From: Acanthochlamys bracteata
Taxonomy: Eukaryota > Streptophyta > Magnoliopsida > Pandanales > Velloziaceae
NCBI GenBank assembly: GCA_019914995.1
Contig: CM034138.1
Location: forward strand, 3,596,001 to 3,660,000
Reading direction: 5' to 3'
Length of the DNA: 64,000 nt
Position numbers and translations under genes: made by a program. This document shows, piece after piece, positions 11,248-24,555 of the stretch. The stretch's first letter is position 1. Each line of letters starts with the position of its first letter. Below the pieces are notes generated by a model. That model had not been told where the DNA came from and made no database searches. It saw only the letters and a list, made by a program, of their open reading frames with translations.

Positions 11248-14200
11248 ATAGACATCTCTAGCATTGGAAGGGTACCTCTTCAGAGTCAATAAGCCTCCAA
11301 AAACGATCTTTAGACTCCAAAAAGATTCTTCCTGACCCAGGATCATTTGGAGATGCGGACGTCGCAAATAGCCAATAGCGATTTCGTCTTCGGTCTTGAC
11401 CCAAGGGCAATGATCGATAAACATAGATCTCTTCAGCTTTATGGCCTACAAAAGATTTCAAATGTGATCGCGACTTTTCAAAGGCATATCCATATGGCTG
11501 CAAGGGAAGAGAGTCTGGATTTGCAGAAATATATTGCTCTGGCAAGTTCTTCTCAGATAGATTACTGAAATTAGTCATATTATTCTGATCATCAACAATA
11601 GAGTGTGTATTGTCATCATTGTTCTTATTCTCAGGGAAGTGCAACGGCGTTAGGCTACCATCAGGTGCAACATTTGATTGTCCGTGCTCTGCCTTAAAAC
11701 CTGCATTAGGCAGTGCTTTGGTGACAAAGTCCTCCTTCAGGCGTCGCTTGTCAAGTTGTGCTTCTGCCCACATTTGCTTTTTTAGAGCAGTTGCTGCTTC
11801 AAGCCGTTCCTGCAAACGTTTTGGATCAGATTACAGCAATAATAATTATCAAAGAAGATGTACAGACTCTTGTCGAGAACAGGTACCTCGAGAGAAATGC
11901 GGATTGAATTTCCTTCCATGGCCACACTAATCAATGAAACAAGAGCATTTAGGCGCTCCTCAACTGAAAGATCAGAATATTCACCCTCAGCAAGTCCTTG
12001 GACCCATGACTCTCCAGGATCACTTTCATCTATTTCTGTGTCCTGATCAGTATCATTTAACCCATGAGTATTAGAACCTAAATTCAAGGACTCATGATTC
12101 TCACCCCTATAACTATTTTCAGTTTTCAAACTATCTTGAGGTGCTGCATGGAATTCATTCTCTGCAGGTCGAATTGATCCAACCCCGTTGTGAAGCTCTT
12201 TCCCTTTTCCACCAACAAATGAAGTCGACATTCCAGGAATTTTGAAATCAATTGAGGAAGTTAAGACCTTATTTCCTTCAACTCCGGCATCATCAATTTC
12301 AGGATCACAAGCTCCTTCACCCTCCGAGTCTTCATCTTTTTCAGCATCATCTGCCTCTTCTACATCCTTATCAGCGCCTTCAGAGTCTGACAAGTTATTC
12401 TGAAAAATTTGTATTTTCTCTCTGGCAGCAGCTAGTATAGCTTCAGCATCAGTAGGATCTCTCCTATAGGGACTTCTTACACAATATGTTGAAGGAGCTG
12501 TCCTTTCGAAAAGTCTTGTGTCACGTGAAAGGGCCGCTGCAATAGATGCTTCGGGTGTCTTGCTAGTAGTCAGGTCCCGCAATCCAGATTTCTGAATATG
12601 ATGGTAAGTGGAGCTTTTGAAACAAATTCAATAAATATATTCCTTAAACACTAAAATTCTCAGAATAATGCAGTACCTGAATCTTGTCAGCTACTTCTAA
12701 TATTGACAGGCCTTGGCTTCCCTCCAAAGAAAGAATGTGAAATGCAGCAAATTTCACAGTTCCAGGAGTTAAACGGTGCCGAGATCTGCGTCTATGTGTA
12801 TAACCCCTTTCTTGCATCAAAGCAACTGCATTTTCAGCCGCAAGACCACTCCGCAAATTAGAAATTACATCTTCGCGGTCATTCGCCTGCAATCATACTA
12901 TCTTGTTTAACTTTTCAAAAAAATGGTTAACACGAGAAATATAGATAAAAATTTTAAAGCATGCCTCATTCTCATCAGGATAGTAAGTATGCTCTCTATT
13001 CCTTTTCTTCAATTTTGGTCCAAATCCAGCTGACAAGGCAAATTGTCTCAATATCTCGGGCCATGATAAACAATTCAAGTGACGTTGCCAGGTGTGTATA
13101 CTGAATCCCCATGAATATGCCTGTAAACCAGTATGTTACTTCATAAAAAATAGGCATAAAATAACTATTTGTAAGAAAGGTATTCAGGAGCAAAGAACAA
13201 ACCCCTTCCACAATTTGTGGGTGCCCTCCACCAGGATTGGAAGCTCCATTTTGAGTAGACCCCCAAGCACTAGTAGCGAGTTTGGCCACATCCTCAATAT
13301 CTTTAATTATAGACTTCAATAAAGCTACATGCACTTCTCCTAACAATCTTGAATCCTGAAAGGGGAAAAAAGTACAAGCTCAGGAAAGCAGAAGAATATT
13401 CAGCACTCAGGCTGATAAGATTGTAACTTAACTATCGTCAAAGGCCTATATTAAATGTGTGTCCGAGTATCCCAGTGATCAAAAACAACTAAACAACAGT
13501 ATACTGTCATAAAGACCGTGCACTTATAGGACTTACATAATCATGCAAAGATTGAAGAAACTCATCGAGTGTGAAAGGCCAGATTCCCAGTACATCAGCA
13601 AAAGTGATTAAGAATTTCCAAACCTGAAGTCCAAAGCAAATTCATTCAGTCAATCATATATACGTCAATCAGCAGTAGTAGTAGAAACAGGAAACCCATT
13701 ACAATTACATTCTCAAAAGTGAAACCTGCAAGTCATACTTCATAACTGCATAAACAGTAGAGCCGCCAAGGTGGCTGACTGTCGAAGCAAATGCGACAAA
13801 CAAGGGCTATCCTGAGGTAATAGTGTGTGACACATAGCAATGAATTGCCATTCTAATGGCACATCGTATTAGCTTAAGAATTTTAATGAAATTTCTCACA
13901 GTGCGAGAGGAGGGGAGGTGATACTCTGGACATTTAGGTGCTACAAAGACATCGTGAGTCAATGGATCTAACCCAAGAACTTAATGGAAATTAAACTATA
14001 ATTTTTGCACAAACTAATCATGGAATACTATTCAAAGAGGTTGTCTCTATTCACAAGCAAGAACTTAGAAGTTCCAGTTAACACCTAACCTAATAAAAAG
14101 CATCCCCCAAAATTTTCAGGAGTTCGTAAACAAGGTGTAATTACATTCTGAAATCACTATTGCAGCCTTTCTACAGGCTGACAAAGTGCTCACCAAAATA

Positions 14201-17200
14201 ACATACCGAGCCGCAAATTCATGCATTCCTAAAAGTATACACAACGAAAATTAGAGCGTACAGGAAAAGGTAAAAGAGGACACACGCAGCAAAGAAGCAT
14301 TAATTTAAAAATGGTAACTGAAATTAACAGAGAGCTGCAAATACAATATAAATCATCTAAATAAGTAAAAAGCAAAACAAAGGCACATATACTAATAATA
14401 ATAAGATATAAAGAGATAGAGTCATACCATGAGTAGGTTACCAACATTTTCCTCAGACTCAGACCAGGGTGGAACAGCAAAAGGCTTTTTAAGTTGCACT
14501 GACTTTGGAGGAAATGTACTCAGCATATCTGAAAAGTATAAAGCATCTTATAATTGACACTGCTTAATAAAAGTTAGAAAGAACAGGCAAAATAAGCTCC
14601 ATTAAAGGAAAGAAATAAGCTAGACAGCCATCCAGTTCACTCATAAATGCTTCGTGTCTGAGACGAGTTGTTTATACAGAAAAGCTTCTTTTACATTTAA
14701 AACAACAGACCAAGTAACATGCAAGGTTAAGAGAGGACTAACGAAAGACTCCTTTCAGATAATTGTCAACAAAGACATACCCCTGAATGAGTCAAGCCGC
14801 TCCAATGTTTCACTATCCAGGGACATTATTGAGGACAACCCATTCCTAGAAGCAGCCAACTCCATGAGTTCTAGCCGTTCATCCTCCATAAGTTCCAAAT
14901 ACTCCTTAGCAAGTTTGCGAGCTGTAGCTCTTTCATTAGCAGCTTTAAGTCTAGCTGCTTCTCTTTCCTTTCGCAGCTCTTCTTTCTGCCTCATCTTCTC
15001 AGCCTGAACAGAAGTAATGCATAAGAACTATTACTACCATGACCTATTTAAGCAGGCTAACTTACTTTAAGGTTCTCTTTCATCAAAAGCTTCTCCCGCC
15101 TCTCAAGTTCACGCCTTTGTTCACGTAGTAATCTCTCCTCCTCTCGTTGTTTCTCACGCAATAGCCTCTCTTCTTCCTTTCTTCTTTCACGCTCAAGCCT
15201 CTCCATTTCTTTACGCGTTTGCTCGTCTCTCTACACATAAAACGAATAGACAAAGTTAAATATATGTTCCTTTCTGCAGAATATGCAATCCTAGTGTTCG
15301 AATAACAATCCAATGGGAAGGGGCAACATGGACCTTTCTTCTTAAAATGTCCTGCTTCTCAAGCTCCTTCCGTATACGTTTCTCATGGGCTTCAACTTCC
15401 TTCTGTATTCTTGCTTCTTCACTCTGCATGACAAAAACATTAGGAAGCTAGCCCATTATAAAGCATGTTTCAAACATTCAGTAGAATCAATTAAAACCTT
15501 TCGCCTCTTTTCTGATCGAGAAGAATTTTCATCACGAAAGATTCTTCTCTCAGACGGCAAATCCATTCCTATATCTTGGTGGCTAGCAAATTGAGGATCT
15601 GCCGCAGCATTTGTATAAGAATTACTATGCAAACCAACATCATAATCCTCTGAACCAGGAAATATCTGCTGCTTTCCATGCTGTGAGAAAATGCTGGAAC
15701 CTGATAATTGGTCTTGAAAGCTGTGACTTGTTGCCAGATGTTCCTTTCCATGCAACAGTTGATCTCCTGAAGGTAAAGATGACATCCGGGAAACAGAATC
15801 ATCCATAGAAGAGTCATAGTAATGAGACTGGGAACCCTTTTCATATGCCTCTGATCTAATGCTTGGTTGCTCTGGAAGAAACTGATATTCATGAAGTGCC
15901 CTTGGAGAAATATGAGGATGAACAGTGACAACTGGTTGTTTCCTTTTCCCAGTAGGTGGAGTGGGCATAAATGAGTGCTCCATACTTGGCAACAACACAG
16001 ATGCCTGTGTCAAACGAACAAGAGAATGACATTTCAAAAGCCGAAGCATACAATAGTGCTCAAGAAAATAAGGAACATATTCCACATCCCAACCCTTTAT
16101 CCACACATGCTGATCAGATTAGACTAATGACCAGATCATGAATCATAAACCAATATGTTTTGCAAGTATGGAAGACAACAAATAGTTGGTGAACTGTAAC
16201 CTTTGCCGACTTAGCATCATGCCTCTCAAACAATTTGCTGTCGTATGATCGCATGGGCTGCTTCTGTTGGCTTGTCATTGCTATCAAATAAAACACAGGA
16301 TCAAGTCAGACCAAAGTAACACATTGTATCATACGTACTACTAGCTAAAAGCATGGTTGCTACAACTTGGATACTTTTAAAATTGAATAATCTTAACTAC
16401 AAAAGCAGTAATGCTCATCTTTCAATAATCCACAATCCACATCCATAATATATCTCACCAATTACACAAACCTTAAAGGGCATAGAGCACTTTGAGCACG
16501 CATGCCTATGCCCACACACTGCAGGTAAGGGCTATATAAGGAAGCAAATCGTCAATTAAGTGTTCATTTCATGCTTCAGGTGCAAAGTAAGAGGTTACTA
16601 TAATAACTCGACCATTCACAAGACACCTCTTCCATGTCAAAAGCCACAAAAAAATAGTCTTCAATGCAAATGAGCTTAGATCCAAAAAAAATAATAATAA
16701 CAAAACCAGTTGGAAGAGGACAAAGGTTAATGTCCACTGAAATACCAATTTCAATTGTTTCTACCTAATGATAGCCAATTTAAAATTGATGAGAAACAAT
16801 AAAATCTTGTTCAATGGTTCTTCCACACTCCAGATGTTTAGCGAATATTTTGACAACTTTTTACCAGATCCTTATCAATAAAAGATGCTATCTGGGATGA
16901 AGTTTGTCCTACTTGGCGCTTATCGTTATGGGTAAGGTAGAAGGAGATTTTCAGAAATGCTATTTTAATGACAAAACTCAGAAACAATAGGCATCCAGGT
17001 TAATGACTATAGACACAGGACGGAACATAGTATCTCACAACAACAAATTCCACAGAGTTGGCGATAAAGCATCTTAAACAACCAGGTCACTTAACCATAT
17101 AAAAAGTAGCACAAGTCATTGCATATTTATTAAGTCACATGACAAAAGGTAGCAATTTTCAGAAGTAGAAGGCCAACAATGCAAGACAATGCATAAAAAA

Positions 17201-18204
17201 GATGCAAAAATACCTATCGGTGCCCCAAATGCACCAGGAGGAAGTGGTTCAAACTCAACACCGAGAATAGGCCCATCCTCCCTCAATGGCTCACCCAGCT
17301 GCCGCTCCACAGATTGGATCACCCGCAACTCAGCCATTGAAAGCTGTGGTGCAATTGATGGAGGTGCAAAAATAGATGACATTGCTTCACAATATCTCCT
17401 CCCAACCGCAGCAGGAGCTGACATATCCACCATGATCCTTGGAGCACCTGCCCTACCTCCACCTTTCCTTGGCTCACTGCCAAAGGGACCTGACATCAAA
17501 GCACAACCCGATGAGGATGCCACCTCACTCCCTGGCATGTGCATTGGAGTGGGAGGTGGAGGAGAAGCGTCCTCCTCCTCTATTCTCTGTTTCTTAGTAG
17601 GCTGGAACTTGCGATCCTTAAGCCGGCGATGGCAGAACCACATCTGCAGCTGCCGATCAGTAAGCCCAAGTTTCACTGACAGCTCAGCACGCAGCACTTC
17701 TGATGGATAACTCTCCACTGTAGTAAAACATAATCCAAGGTTCAATAAGTAAAATCATTAACCGCAAACTCGCAACATCTTACAAAATCACAATCAGCCA
17801 GCACCTAGCCTTAAAATCCTAGCAATGAACTGATAATCCTCCACAGATGCACAGTTAATATCGATAAATTCAAGTGTGGAAACCTCTCAAAATCTCTGAT
17901 TGCAACAACACATGGATATCAGAAATGAACAATAAAAACACCGAAAAATAACAAAAGCTAGAGGGGAAAAAATTTAGAAAGAGCAAAAAATCTCACCGGC
18001 ATAGGTTTTCTCAAGGATATCAAGTTGATACGGGCTCTTCATCTTTCGCTTAGCCTGCTTCGATTCAATCCCCTCCGCTGAACCCGATGAAGGCTTCTTC
18101 CACTCCTCCTCCTCCGCCGCCGCGGCAGCAGCTGCTGCCGCCGCCGCCATAGCAGCACCCGCCGGCGGGGATGCCTTTTCTTCTTCCTCACCTCCGATCT
18201 CCAT
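7509..18204 (-). CDS. RLT2: Homeobox-DDT domain protein of the RLT1/RLT2 (RINGLET) family
   Basis: This is a nuclear subunit that works with ISWI-type remodellers (CHR11/CHR17 in Arabidopsis) in nucleosome spacing and repression of early flowering. Eighteen coding exons give ~1846 residues: 18204-17997, 17717-17214, 16280-16201, 16004-15498, 15423-15334, 15230-15066, 15003-14781, 14528-14428, 13623-13537, 13355-13203, 13120-12965, 12886-12677, 12591-11887, 11809-11276, 10905-10273, 10170-10066, 9441-9178, 8324-7509. The homeodomain (~51-107) ends in WFCHRRLKDRK, the form typical of this family. A long charged coiled coil (exons 5-7) is followed by the DDT domain (~615-680, WKFLITFADVLGIWPFTLDE), the HARE-HTH (~780-870, RHRLTPGTVKFAAFHILSLE), WHIM motifs (VEERLNALVSLISVAMEGNS; RNRYWLFATS) and a Cys-rich segment (CQTCYLSYCAEERHCPSC). 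The C-terminus has Arg/Gly repeats and then a very acidic tail. Exon 11 uses a GC donor. RLT1 is the alternative name; I cannot separate the two paralogues. Confidence 0.93.
11211..11242. repeat. (GA)n microsatellite in an RLT intron
   Basis: About 16 uninterrupted GA units lie in the intron between exons 14 and 15 of the RLT gene. On the coding strand they form a (TC)n pyrimidine tract. Confidence 0.9.
12887..12964 (-). other. 78-bp GC-AG intron of the RLT gene
   Basis: On the minus strand exon 11 ends GATGAGAATGAG and the next bases are GCATGC. No GT occurs nearby. Read-through would meet an in-frame TGA about 70 bp on. Splicing to the AG before GCGAATGACCGC restores the conserved reading ENE|ANDREDVISNLRSGL. 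A non-canonical GC-AG intron is therefore required. Confidence 0.8.
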
Positions 18205-18720
18205 CAGTTTAACCCTAACCCTAGATCGATCGATGAAATATTCCCCCCTCTTCTCTAACTAAGAAGAACGAGAAAAATCAACACCACCAAACCAAAACAA
18301 CAAATAAAATTCCTCCAACCCTTGGATTGATTGATTTATGTATTTATCTTACCCGAAAAGTAACTCATTAATCCGCAGCTGTGAATCGAGTATAAACAAC
18401 ACCAACGGTAATTTATTATACAAAAAATTGAAACGTAATAATAAATTGACCACCACAGATAGATATCGACCAAGATTGATTGATTATATTTATATAATTC
18501 TAATCGTAATGAAATAAGAATAGCAATTAGAACAGGGAAAAAAAAAGAATCAAGCAGCAAGTGGCTGGATGAGGAAAATAAGAAATATAATCTTCTTCTG
18601 GTGATCCGTGGATTAAAGTTGAAGAATAATAACACAAGAACAAGACCAACAGGGAAATAGTAATAGATCTCTCCCATTCTATTCTTTTTCATATTTTTTT
18701 TTTTTTTGGACTAATAACGT
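18205..18720 (-). promoter_or_regulatory. 5' UTR and core promoter region of the RLT gene
   Basis: The sequence directly upstream of the RLT start codon is rich in pyrimidines on the minus strand. A plausible 5' UTR intron runs from a GTAAG donor at about 18354 to a TTCTTAG acceptor at about 18261. No protein-coding similarity is seen here. Exact transcription start unknown. Confidence 0.4.
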
Positions 18721-19586
18721 TTTCCGTAAGCAGATGTTTGGATTATTAATTTTTTCCCAAACTACTATCTCCCTCTTCCTTGCTTACTTTCTTTCTTTTG
18801 TTTGTTTTGTTTCTCCCTATAGAAAAGAAAAGAAAGAAAAAAGTTTAAAATAAAAGCTCGGGAGACGGTGTTAAATAACTAAAGGACGAGCTTGGAATTC
18901 ATCAAGCGAAGAACACATGCTTGAAATTGAATTTGATCAATTGTGCTTTGACTCGATTTGGTTCGTCTTTGTTACTACAATTTGTTTATGAAATTAATTT
19001 TAGTAATAAATATTAGATGTGAAATATTAAGTTTGATAGGAGGAGATGTTAAGGTAACGTAGGCTGCTGTTGTTCTTCGAGCTTGCAGCAGAACTGTAGT
19101 GGGCCCAACAGAATTGGTAGAACGTTTCTGCGGGAGTGTGTGTTAAAGAATGTACGGTTAGATGCGTGATGACGGATGAGGGAGTGTGGAATCATGCGGT
19201 GAATAGAGTGTCACGGTGGTACGTAAGTGAGTGAGATTTTATTTTTTCATCAAAAAATTATAGGTCAAATTATCTCCAACTGTTCTAATGTGCAAATTTT
19301 GAGAGATGCTTGTGTCTCAGATAAATAATTTATTTTTTTAATAAATTTTATAGTAATTAAAAAATTTTCTAAAATATTTTAAATAAAAACAAATTATATG
19401 CACAAATAAAATTTGTAATTTTTAATAGAAAATAAATTTATTTTTTAAAAAGTTTCAAAATAAATTATTTATAAAAAACTTTTTAGTATAATAACCTCAA
19501 ACCACCCTCACCAAAAGTTTTTCTTGATTGATTCACGTTGCCATCACTGTTCCAAAAATTTTCTTACTTGCCACCAACAATTAGTT
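18721..19586. other. Intergenic, no feature seen
   Basis: This is AT-rich DNA upstream of the RLT gene. About 19060-19240 is of more balanced composition. I see no coding frame with family similarity and no RNA gene. Confidence 0.5.
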
Positions 19587-19873
19587 CGTGTTTCAAATTG
19601 GTGGAACTTCAATTTTTTCCATCAGAATTCGAGTTCTATCAACTTCTTATGTTTTAATTATAAATAGAACTGAAAATTCGAGTTTCCAGTTCTACGCAAA
19701 TAGAACTTAAGTTTTACTATATTTTTCTCTTTGAATTCACTTTCAACTCACTTCAAGAATCAATTAAAATATAAAAATTAAACTTTACTTCCAACTTATT
19801 TTTTAAAAAACTCTAATTTCTATTTTTCATTTTTACAAAACTCAATTACGGATATTTGAAATACGCTCTTAAA
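19587..19873. repeat. AT-rich foldback-like element, family with GTGTTTCAAAT ends
   Basis: The left end reads CGTGTTTCAAATTGG and the right end reads GGATATTTGAAATACGC, so the two are near inverted complements. The right part (AAAACTCAATTACGGATATT, about 19838-19857) closely matches that of the element at 46252-46546. It is probably a non-autonomous DNA element. Confidence 0.5.
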
Positions 19874-19893
19874 GAAGCAAAACCTCTCCCCGG

Positions 19894-20139
19894 CGCGTTT
19901 GGAAATTATTTCCATTGAATTTTATTTTATTTTTTTATTTCATATTTTTTAAAATACTTTTTATAAATATTTTTAAATTTTATTTAAAAACTTTTAAAAA
20001 TACAAAAAATAATATATAGTAAAACTTTTTATTATTTATTTTTATTTTTTAAGATAAAAATATAATTTATTTTTCAAAAAAAATATTTTTTATTTCAAAA
20101 AATTTATTTTAAAATTATTCTTAAACGTCCTCTTAATTA
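19894..20139. repeat. AT-rich element, family with GTTTGG ... AAACG-TCCTTAATT ends
   Basis: The left end is GCGTTTGGAAATTATTTCC and the right end is TTCTTAAACGTCCTCTTAAT. Between them is almost pure A/T with TTTAAATTTTATTTAAA-type runs. The same end motifs recur at 34132-34394, 36841-37086, 37271-37501 and 59641-59896. Confidence 0.5.
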
Positions 20140-20564
20140 TGATTTCAAACTAGAAAGTCTGAGAATACTTAAAACAATAAAAAAATTTTATAAAAACACT
20201 TGTTTGAAATTTTTTAAAACATAAGTTTAATTTTTAAAATTTAAAAATAACAATTATACATATTGTATGTAACTTAATATATATTTAAAATATTTTTAAA
20301 ACATTAAAATAATGTAAAATTTTTATTGAAGAAGATAATTTTTTAGAATAAAAATAATGATATAAACACTAATAAACGCACTAAACAGAGCCTTAAACGT
20401 CATACGGCTTCTTTTTCATAATTTAAAAAATTATTTTTATAGTAGGCATAAACTACATGTTTGTATAATTATTTTTTCTTATCAATATTCATTTTCGTTG
20501 AGAGAGCTATAGTATTGTATGGCAAAATTTATTAGTGAGCGGGAGTGGATTTATGACACGGGTT

Positions 20565-20792
20565 CATTTAAAGTTGCTTTTTTAGAAATTTATTTTTTAA
20601 TTTTTAACTACATATTTTTAAATAAATTTTTTATAATATTTTAGAAAATATATTTAAATTTAAAAATATACTTAAACTATATTTTATTATAATATTTTAT
20701 TATTATTTATTTTATTTTATAAAATTAAAAAAATTAAAATTTATTTTACAAAACAGAATAAAAATATTTTTTATAACTGCTCTCAAACGGTC
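20565..20792. repeat. AT-rich element, same family, decayed
   Basis: This is an A/T-only interior ending in CTGCTCTCAAACGGTCACTT, comparable with the AAACG-TCC right ends of the other copies. The left end (AAAGTTGCTTTTTTAG) is only weakly preserved. Confidence 0.35.
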
Positions 20793-21296
20793 ACTTCTTT
20801 TAAAAAGTTGAATTTGAAATATTGATTTGGAGAAAAGCATTTCTAGAATTGCTTTCGACGAATGTAAGAGTGTAATTTATTCATCCTTATAACTTATGTT
20901 TTTATAGAAAATCATATTCAATCACTTTCAGCTAAAAAAATAATTTTTAAATTTGGAGTGCTTATAAAATATTTTTTTTTAAATAGAAAAATTTTATCCT
21001 ATTTTGATAAATAAATTCTACTATTTTTATCTAATAGAATTATAAAATAAATAATAAGAGAATTTTATTACGTACATTTTTTTATATTTTTAAAATTTTT
21101 AAATAAATTTTGTAAACTATATAAAAATTTTATTAAAAAATATAAAATAAAAAATTAATAAGGAGATTTGTAGAATGGAATGCCAAGCAACCGCTTTTTA
21201 ATTTTATCTCCGTTTTAAATTGAATAAGAACACCTAAAGTTGAATGAATTTGTGCACTTAGAGATGTACCGTAAATGGGTCAGGTCATACCAAATT
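20793..21296. other. AT-rich intergenic, no gene
   Basis: I see no supported coding sequence or RNA gene. The bases immediately before 21297 flank the old copia element. Confidence 0.5.
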
Positions 21297-24200
21297 TGCA
21301 TAAGATTTTGATAAGGATACTTGATCTCTTCTTATATTTGGGGTACTTAAATTAAAAAGATTTGAATTAGCTTGAGTTCAGAAAGATTTGATTTCACTTG
21401 ATTTTAAAAAATTTGATTTGGCTTAACTTTAAATAAATTTGATTTTATGAATATTTAATTTAGCTTGATTTTATGAATATTTAATGTTAGCTTAATTTAC
21501 CAATCATTCATATTAGTTTTACTTTTTTATCTTACTCTACTCATAATTTTACACTCAAAAATATATTTTGTATATCAAGTATAAAAATAATTTGATCTTT
21601 ATTTCTCAATTTTGTCTCACCAATAATATTTTCGTTGATTTTTTTTCACATTCTTTTTTTGTGAAAGATCTTTGTACATGAGCATAGCTTTTTCAAAGAC
21701 AAATTAAAAATGACGTTTATTTAGAGATCAATTACACCAACCAAATCTTTATCATTATTTGCTCTATGTAATGTCAAAACCACTGCATCCAAATGGCACA
21801 TTAATTAATGCATTCATCACTTTAAATCTTCAAGTATATTTTATCTTATGATCAATTACAATTATCTATTTCTATATTCATAATATTTGTTTGTAACAGC
21901 TGTCACTAAAATAAAAGTCACAAATTACCTTTACCACATCCACTCTTACTTGTTCTAAATCTCTTGAAATTATTTTCTCTGATGTTTAGACATCACCCAT
22001 TATATCTCATAATGTCTTCAAATATTATTTTATTTTCGTCGATCACTTCACCAAGTATATATGGTTATACCCACTCAAAATAAAATCTAATATACGTCAC
22101 ATTTTTATTGGCTTCAAAGTTCTTGTGAAAAATTATTTCTCACAAAATTATTACTTTTTACACTAACATTATATGAAAGGTATTTCTAACCTCACCACAC
22201 CCCTCACATACCTCCGAATATAATTGCTAATCTGAACGACGGCACTGACGCACTACCATATTATTGAAACTGATCTCTATATCTTTTTTTTTATGTATTT
22301 CTCACATTCACATATTGATCTCATGCTTTTATTACTGCTATTTATCTCATTAATCGTCTATCCACTTCAATAAACTTCTCCGTTTGAAAAAATATTTTGT
22401 CATCCAATTAATTATTTCAAACTTCGCGTATTTTATTATTATGCTATTCTTAACGTCATCCTTATTCTCCTCATAAATTGTCTCTCGCTTTCAACTATTT
22501 GTCTTTCTCGACTAGTCTCTCACACAAAGTACATATATTTGTTTTGACAATTTCACTTTAAAAATCTATTTATTTCACTATTTTGAATTTATTGAATCAG
22601 TTTTTTTTTTCTTTCTTCAATTTAATCTCCCACCCTCTTAATCCACCACTCTTGACACATGCGTTTTCCACTCTTCTCCTATTTTCATAATTCTAGTTTT
22701 TACATCATCCTTAGTGTTACTCACAACGCCATCTAACGTAGCACCATCCCCGCCCAACGACTCCTCCAACAATCCAAATTCATCGCCCACATCACTTGTG
22801 TCCCATTCTAATAACATTCCTCGGTTTTCCAATGAACCCCATGTTTCACTCAATAATAATCATCTTATCAAAAATAGATTTAAGAACAACATCCACAAGC
22901 CTATCCAAAAACTCAATTTGACAACTCAACTATCCGTCTCTCATAATTTATAACCAACAACTACGAACCAAGTTCTAAAAAATCCTAAATGCCGTCGGGC
23001 TATGTCCGAAGAGTTTGATCCTCTTATTCAAAATGGCACTGAAAACTTGTTCCATTTGAATTCTTACAAAATATTATAGAATGTAAGTAGATTTTTCGCA
23101 CTAAATGACTGTATATGGCTCTATTGACAGGTAGAAACTACGTTTGGTTGCTAAGTAATTCCATCAACGCCCTAGACTGGACTATAATGACACATTTAGT
23201 TCAATTATTAAACCTATAATTGTTCATCTTATTCCATGTCTTGCCATCAGTAGGTGGTCACTTCGCCAGTTTGATGTTAATAATGTCTTTATTTAAAAAT
23301 ATCTATATGAAGACGTTTATATGGCTCAACCATTCGTATTTATTTATCCGGATTTTTTCACTCATGTCTGTAAATTTTGTAAAACTGTTTATGATCTCAA
23401 CAAGCACCACAAGTTCAAAATATTTTTAATTGGCTATGAAAGATAGCCAAAATATAATACAACGAGTTGTGGAGCTTCTTGCCCAATAATGCTCGTTGAA
23501 AATCTTGAAATATTGTCATTTTTTCTTAGTGTTGAAACTATTCCACACAAATATGTCATTTTTCTCTTCCAACGGCAGTATATTATCGATCTCCTTGTCC
23601 AAACCAATCATGACTCCTTTATCCACCAATCTAATATTGACACTTCATACTGGTACATCTTTATCTGATCCAATAGAATTTCAAACTGTAGTTTGGAGCA
23701 TTCAATATCCGTCTCTTACACAACTAGATATTATATTTGCAGTTAACAAGCACTCTCAGTTTATATATGATCAACTAATGAGCATTGGACAGCCGTAAAA
23801 TACTTTCTTCGCTATCTATCTAGCACAATGAATCACATATTATTTTATATAGCGAATCACCTCTATCCTTGTATACATTTTCAAATGCTGATTGGATAGG
23901 CAATCAAGATGACTCTACCTCTACTAATGTATATATGGTGTATTTAGATCGCAATCTAATATTTTAGAATTTAAAAAAATAATGGATTGTTGCTCACTCA
24001 TCCACTGAAGCTAAATATCGTTCTGTTGCTTTCACTGTTGCAGAACTCAGTTAATTTGCTCTTTCTATATAAAGCTTGGTGTTCAATTTTTAACTATTCC
24101 TGTCATATTATGATAATATTGGTATTATACATTTGTGGTGTAATCTAGTTTCAATAGTATTAAATATTTTACCATTGACTTTCACTTTATTAGAGATAAA

Positions 24201-24555
24201 GCTCAAAGTGATGCTATGCGCTTAACTCATATTTCATCATAAGATTAACTTGCTGAAGCATTTAAGAAACCACTTCCTCGGATGTGCTTTTTTGCTCTTC
24301 GATCAAAAATTAGAATTTCCAATAGGAGCTTCATCTTGCGGGAGTTTGAACATAAGAATACTTGATATCTTTTCATGTTTGGAGTGCTTAAATTAGAAAG
24401 ATTTGAATTATCTTGAATTTAGAAAAATTTGATTTCACTTGATTTTAGGAAGATTTGATTTGGTTTGACTTTAGAAAGGTTTGATTTTAAGAAGATTTAT
24501 TTTTGCTTGATTTTAGAAAGTTTTGATTTTACGAAGATATTATTTAGAAAGCTTT
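21297..24555 (+). mobile_element. Heavily decayed Ty1/copia retrotransposon with LTR remnants
   Basis: The ~200-bp stretches at 21297-21500 and 24347-24555 are diverged direct repeats. Both carry ATACTTGAT, then GATTTCACTTGATTTTA and repeated GATTTGATTT units, and both start with TG. A purine tract (CTTGCGGGAG) precedes the right copy, as a polypurine tract should. Between them, fragments in shifting plus-strand frames match copia pol: a pre-RT linker (22714-22950), reverse transcriptase (about 22965-23430), the RNase H motif HSSTEAKYR (about 23990-24020) and the C-terminal end before the LTR. Stops and frameshifts are numerous, and gag is barely recognisable. The 3' LTR seems cut short near an (AT)n tract. 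Confidence 0.8.
22714..23435 (+). pseudogene. Copia reverse-transcriptase remnant
   Basis: An open stretch from 22714 ends with the linker typical of copia polyproteins (NNNHLIKNRFKNNIHKPIQK). Broken frames follow that carry the reverse-transcriptase start (a KNPKxRRAMSEEF-like segment), the KARLVAK-type segment and the LKQAP-type segment. Several stops and shifts show that it cannot be translated as one protein. Confidence 0.7.

Noticed and set aside
11258-11275. Extension of RLT exon 14 through VPFQC
   Set aside because: A GT donor right after SEE and an in-frame joining exon starting AFDALLSSLD give the conserved product; the extension ends at a stop within five codons.
17189-17710. 173-codon plus-strand open frame opposite RLT exon 2
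   Set aside because: Antisense shadow of a real coding exon with a homeodomain on the minus strand.
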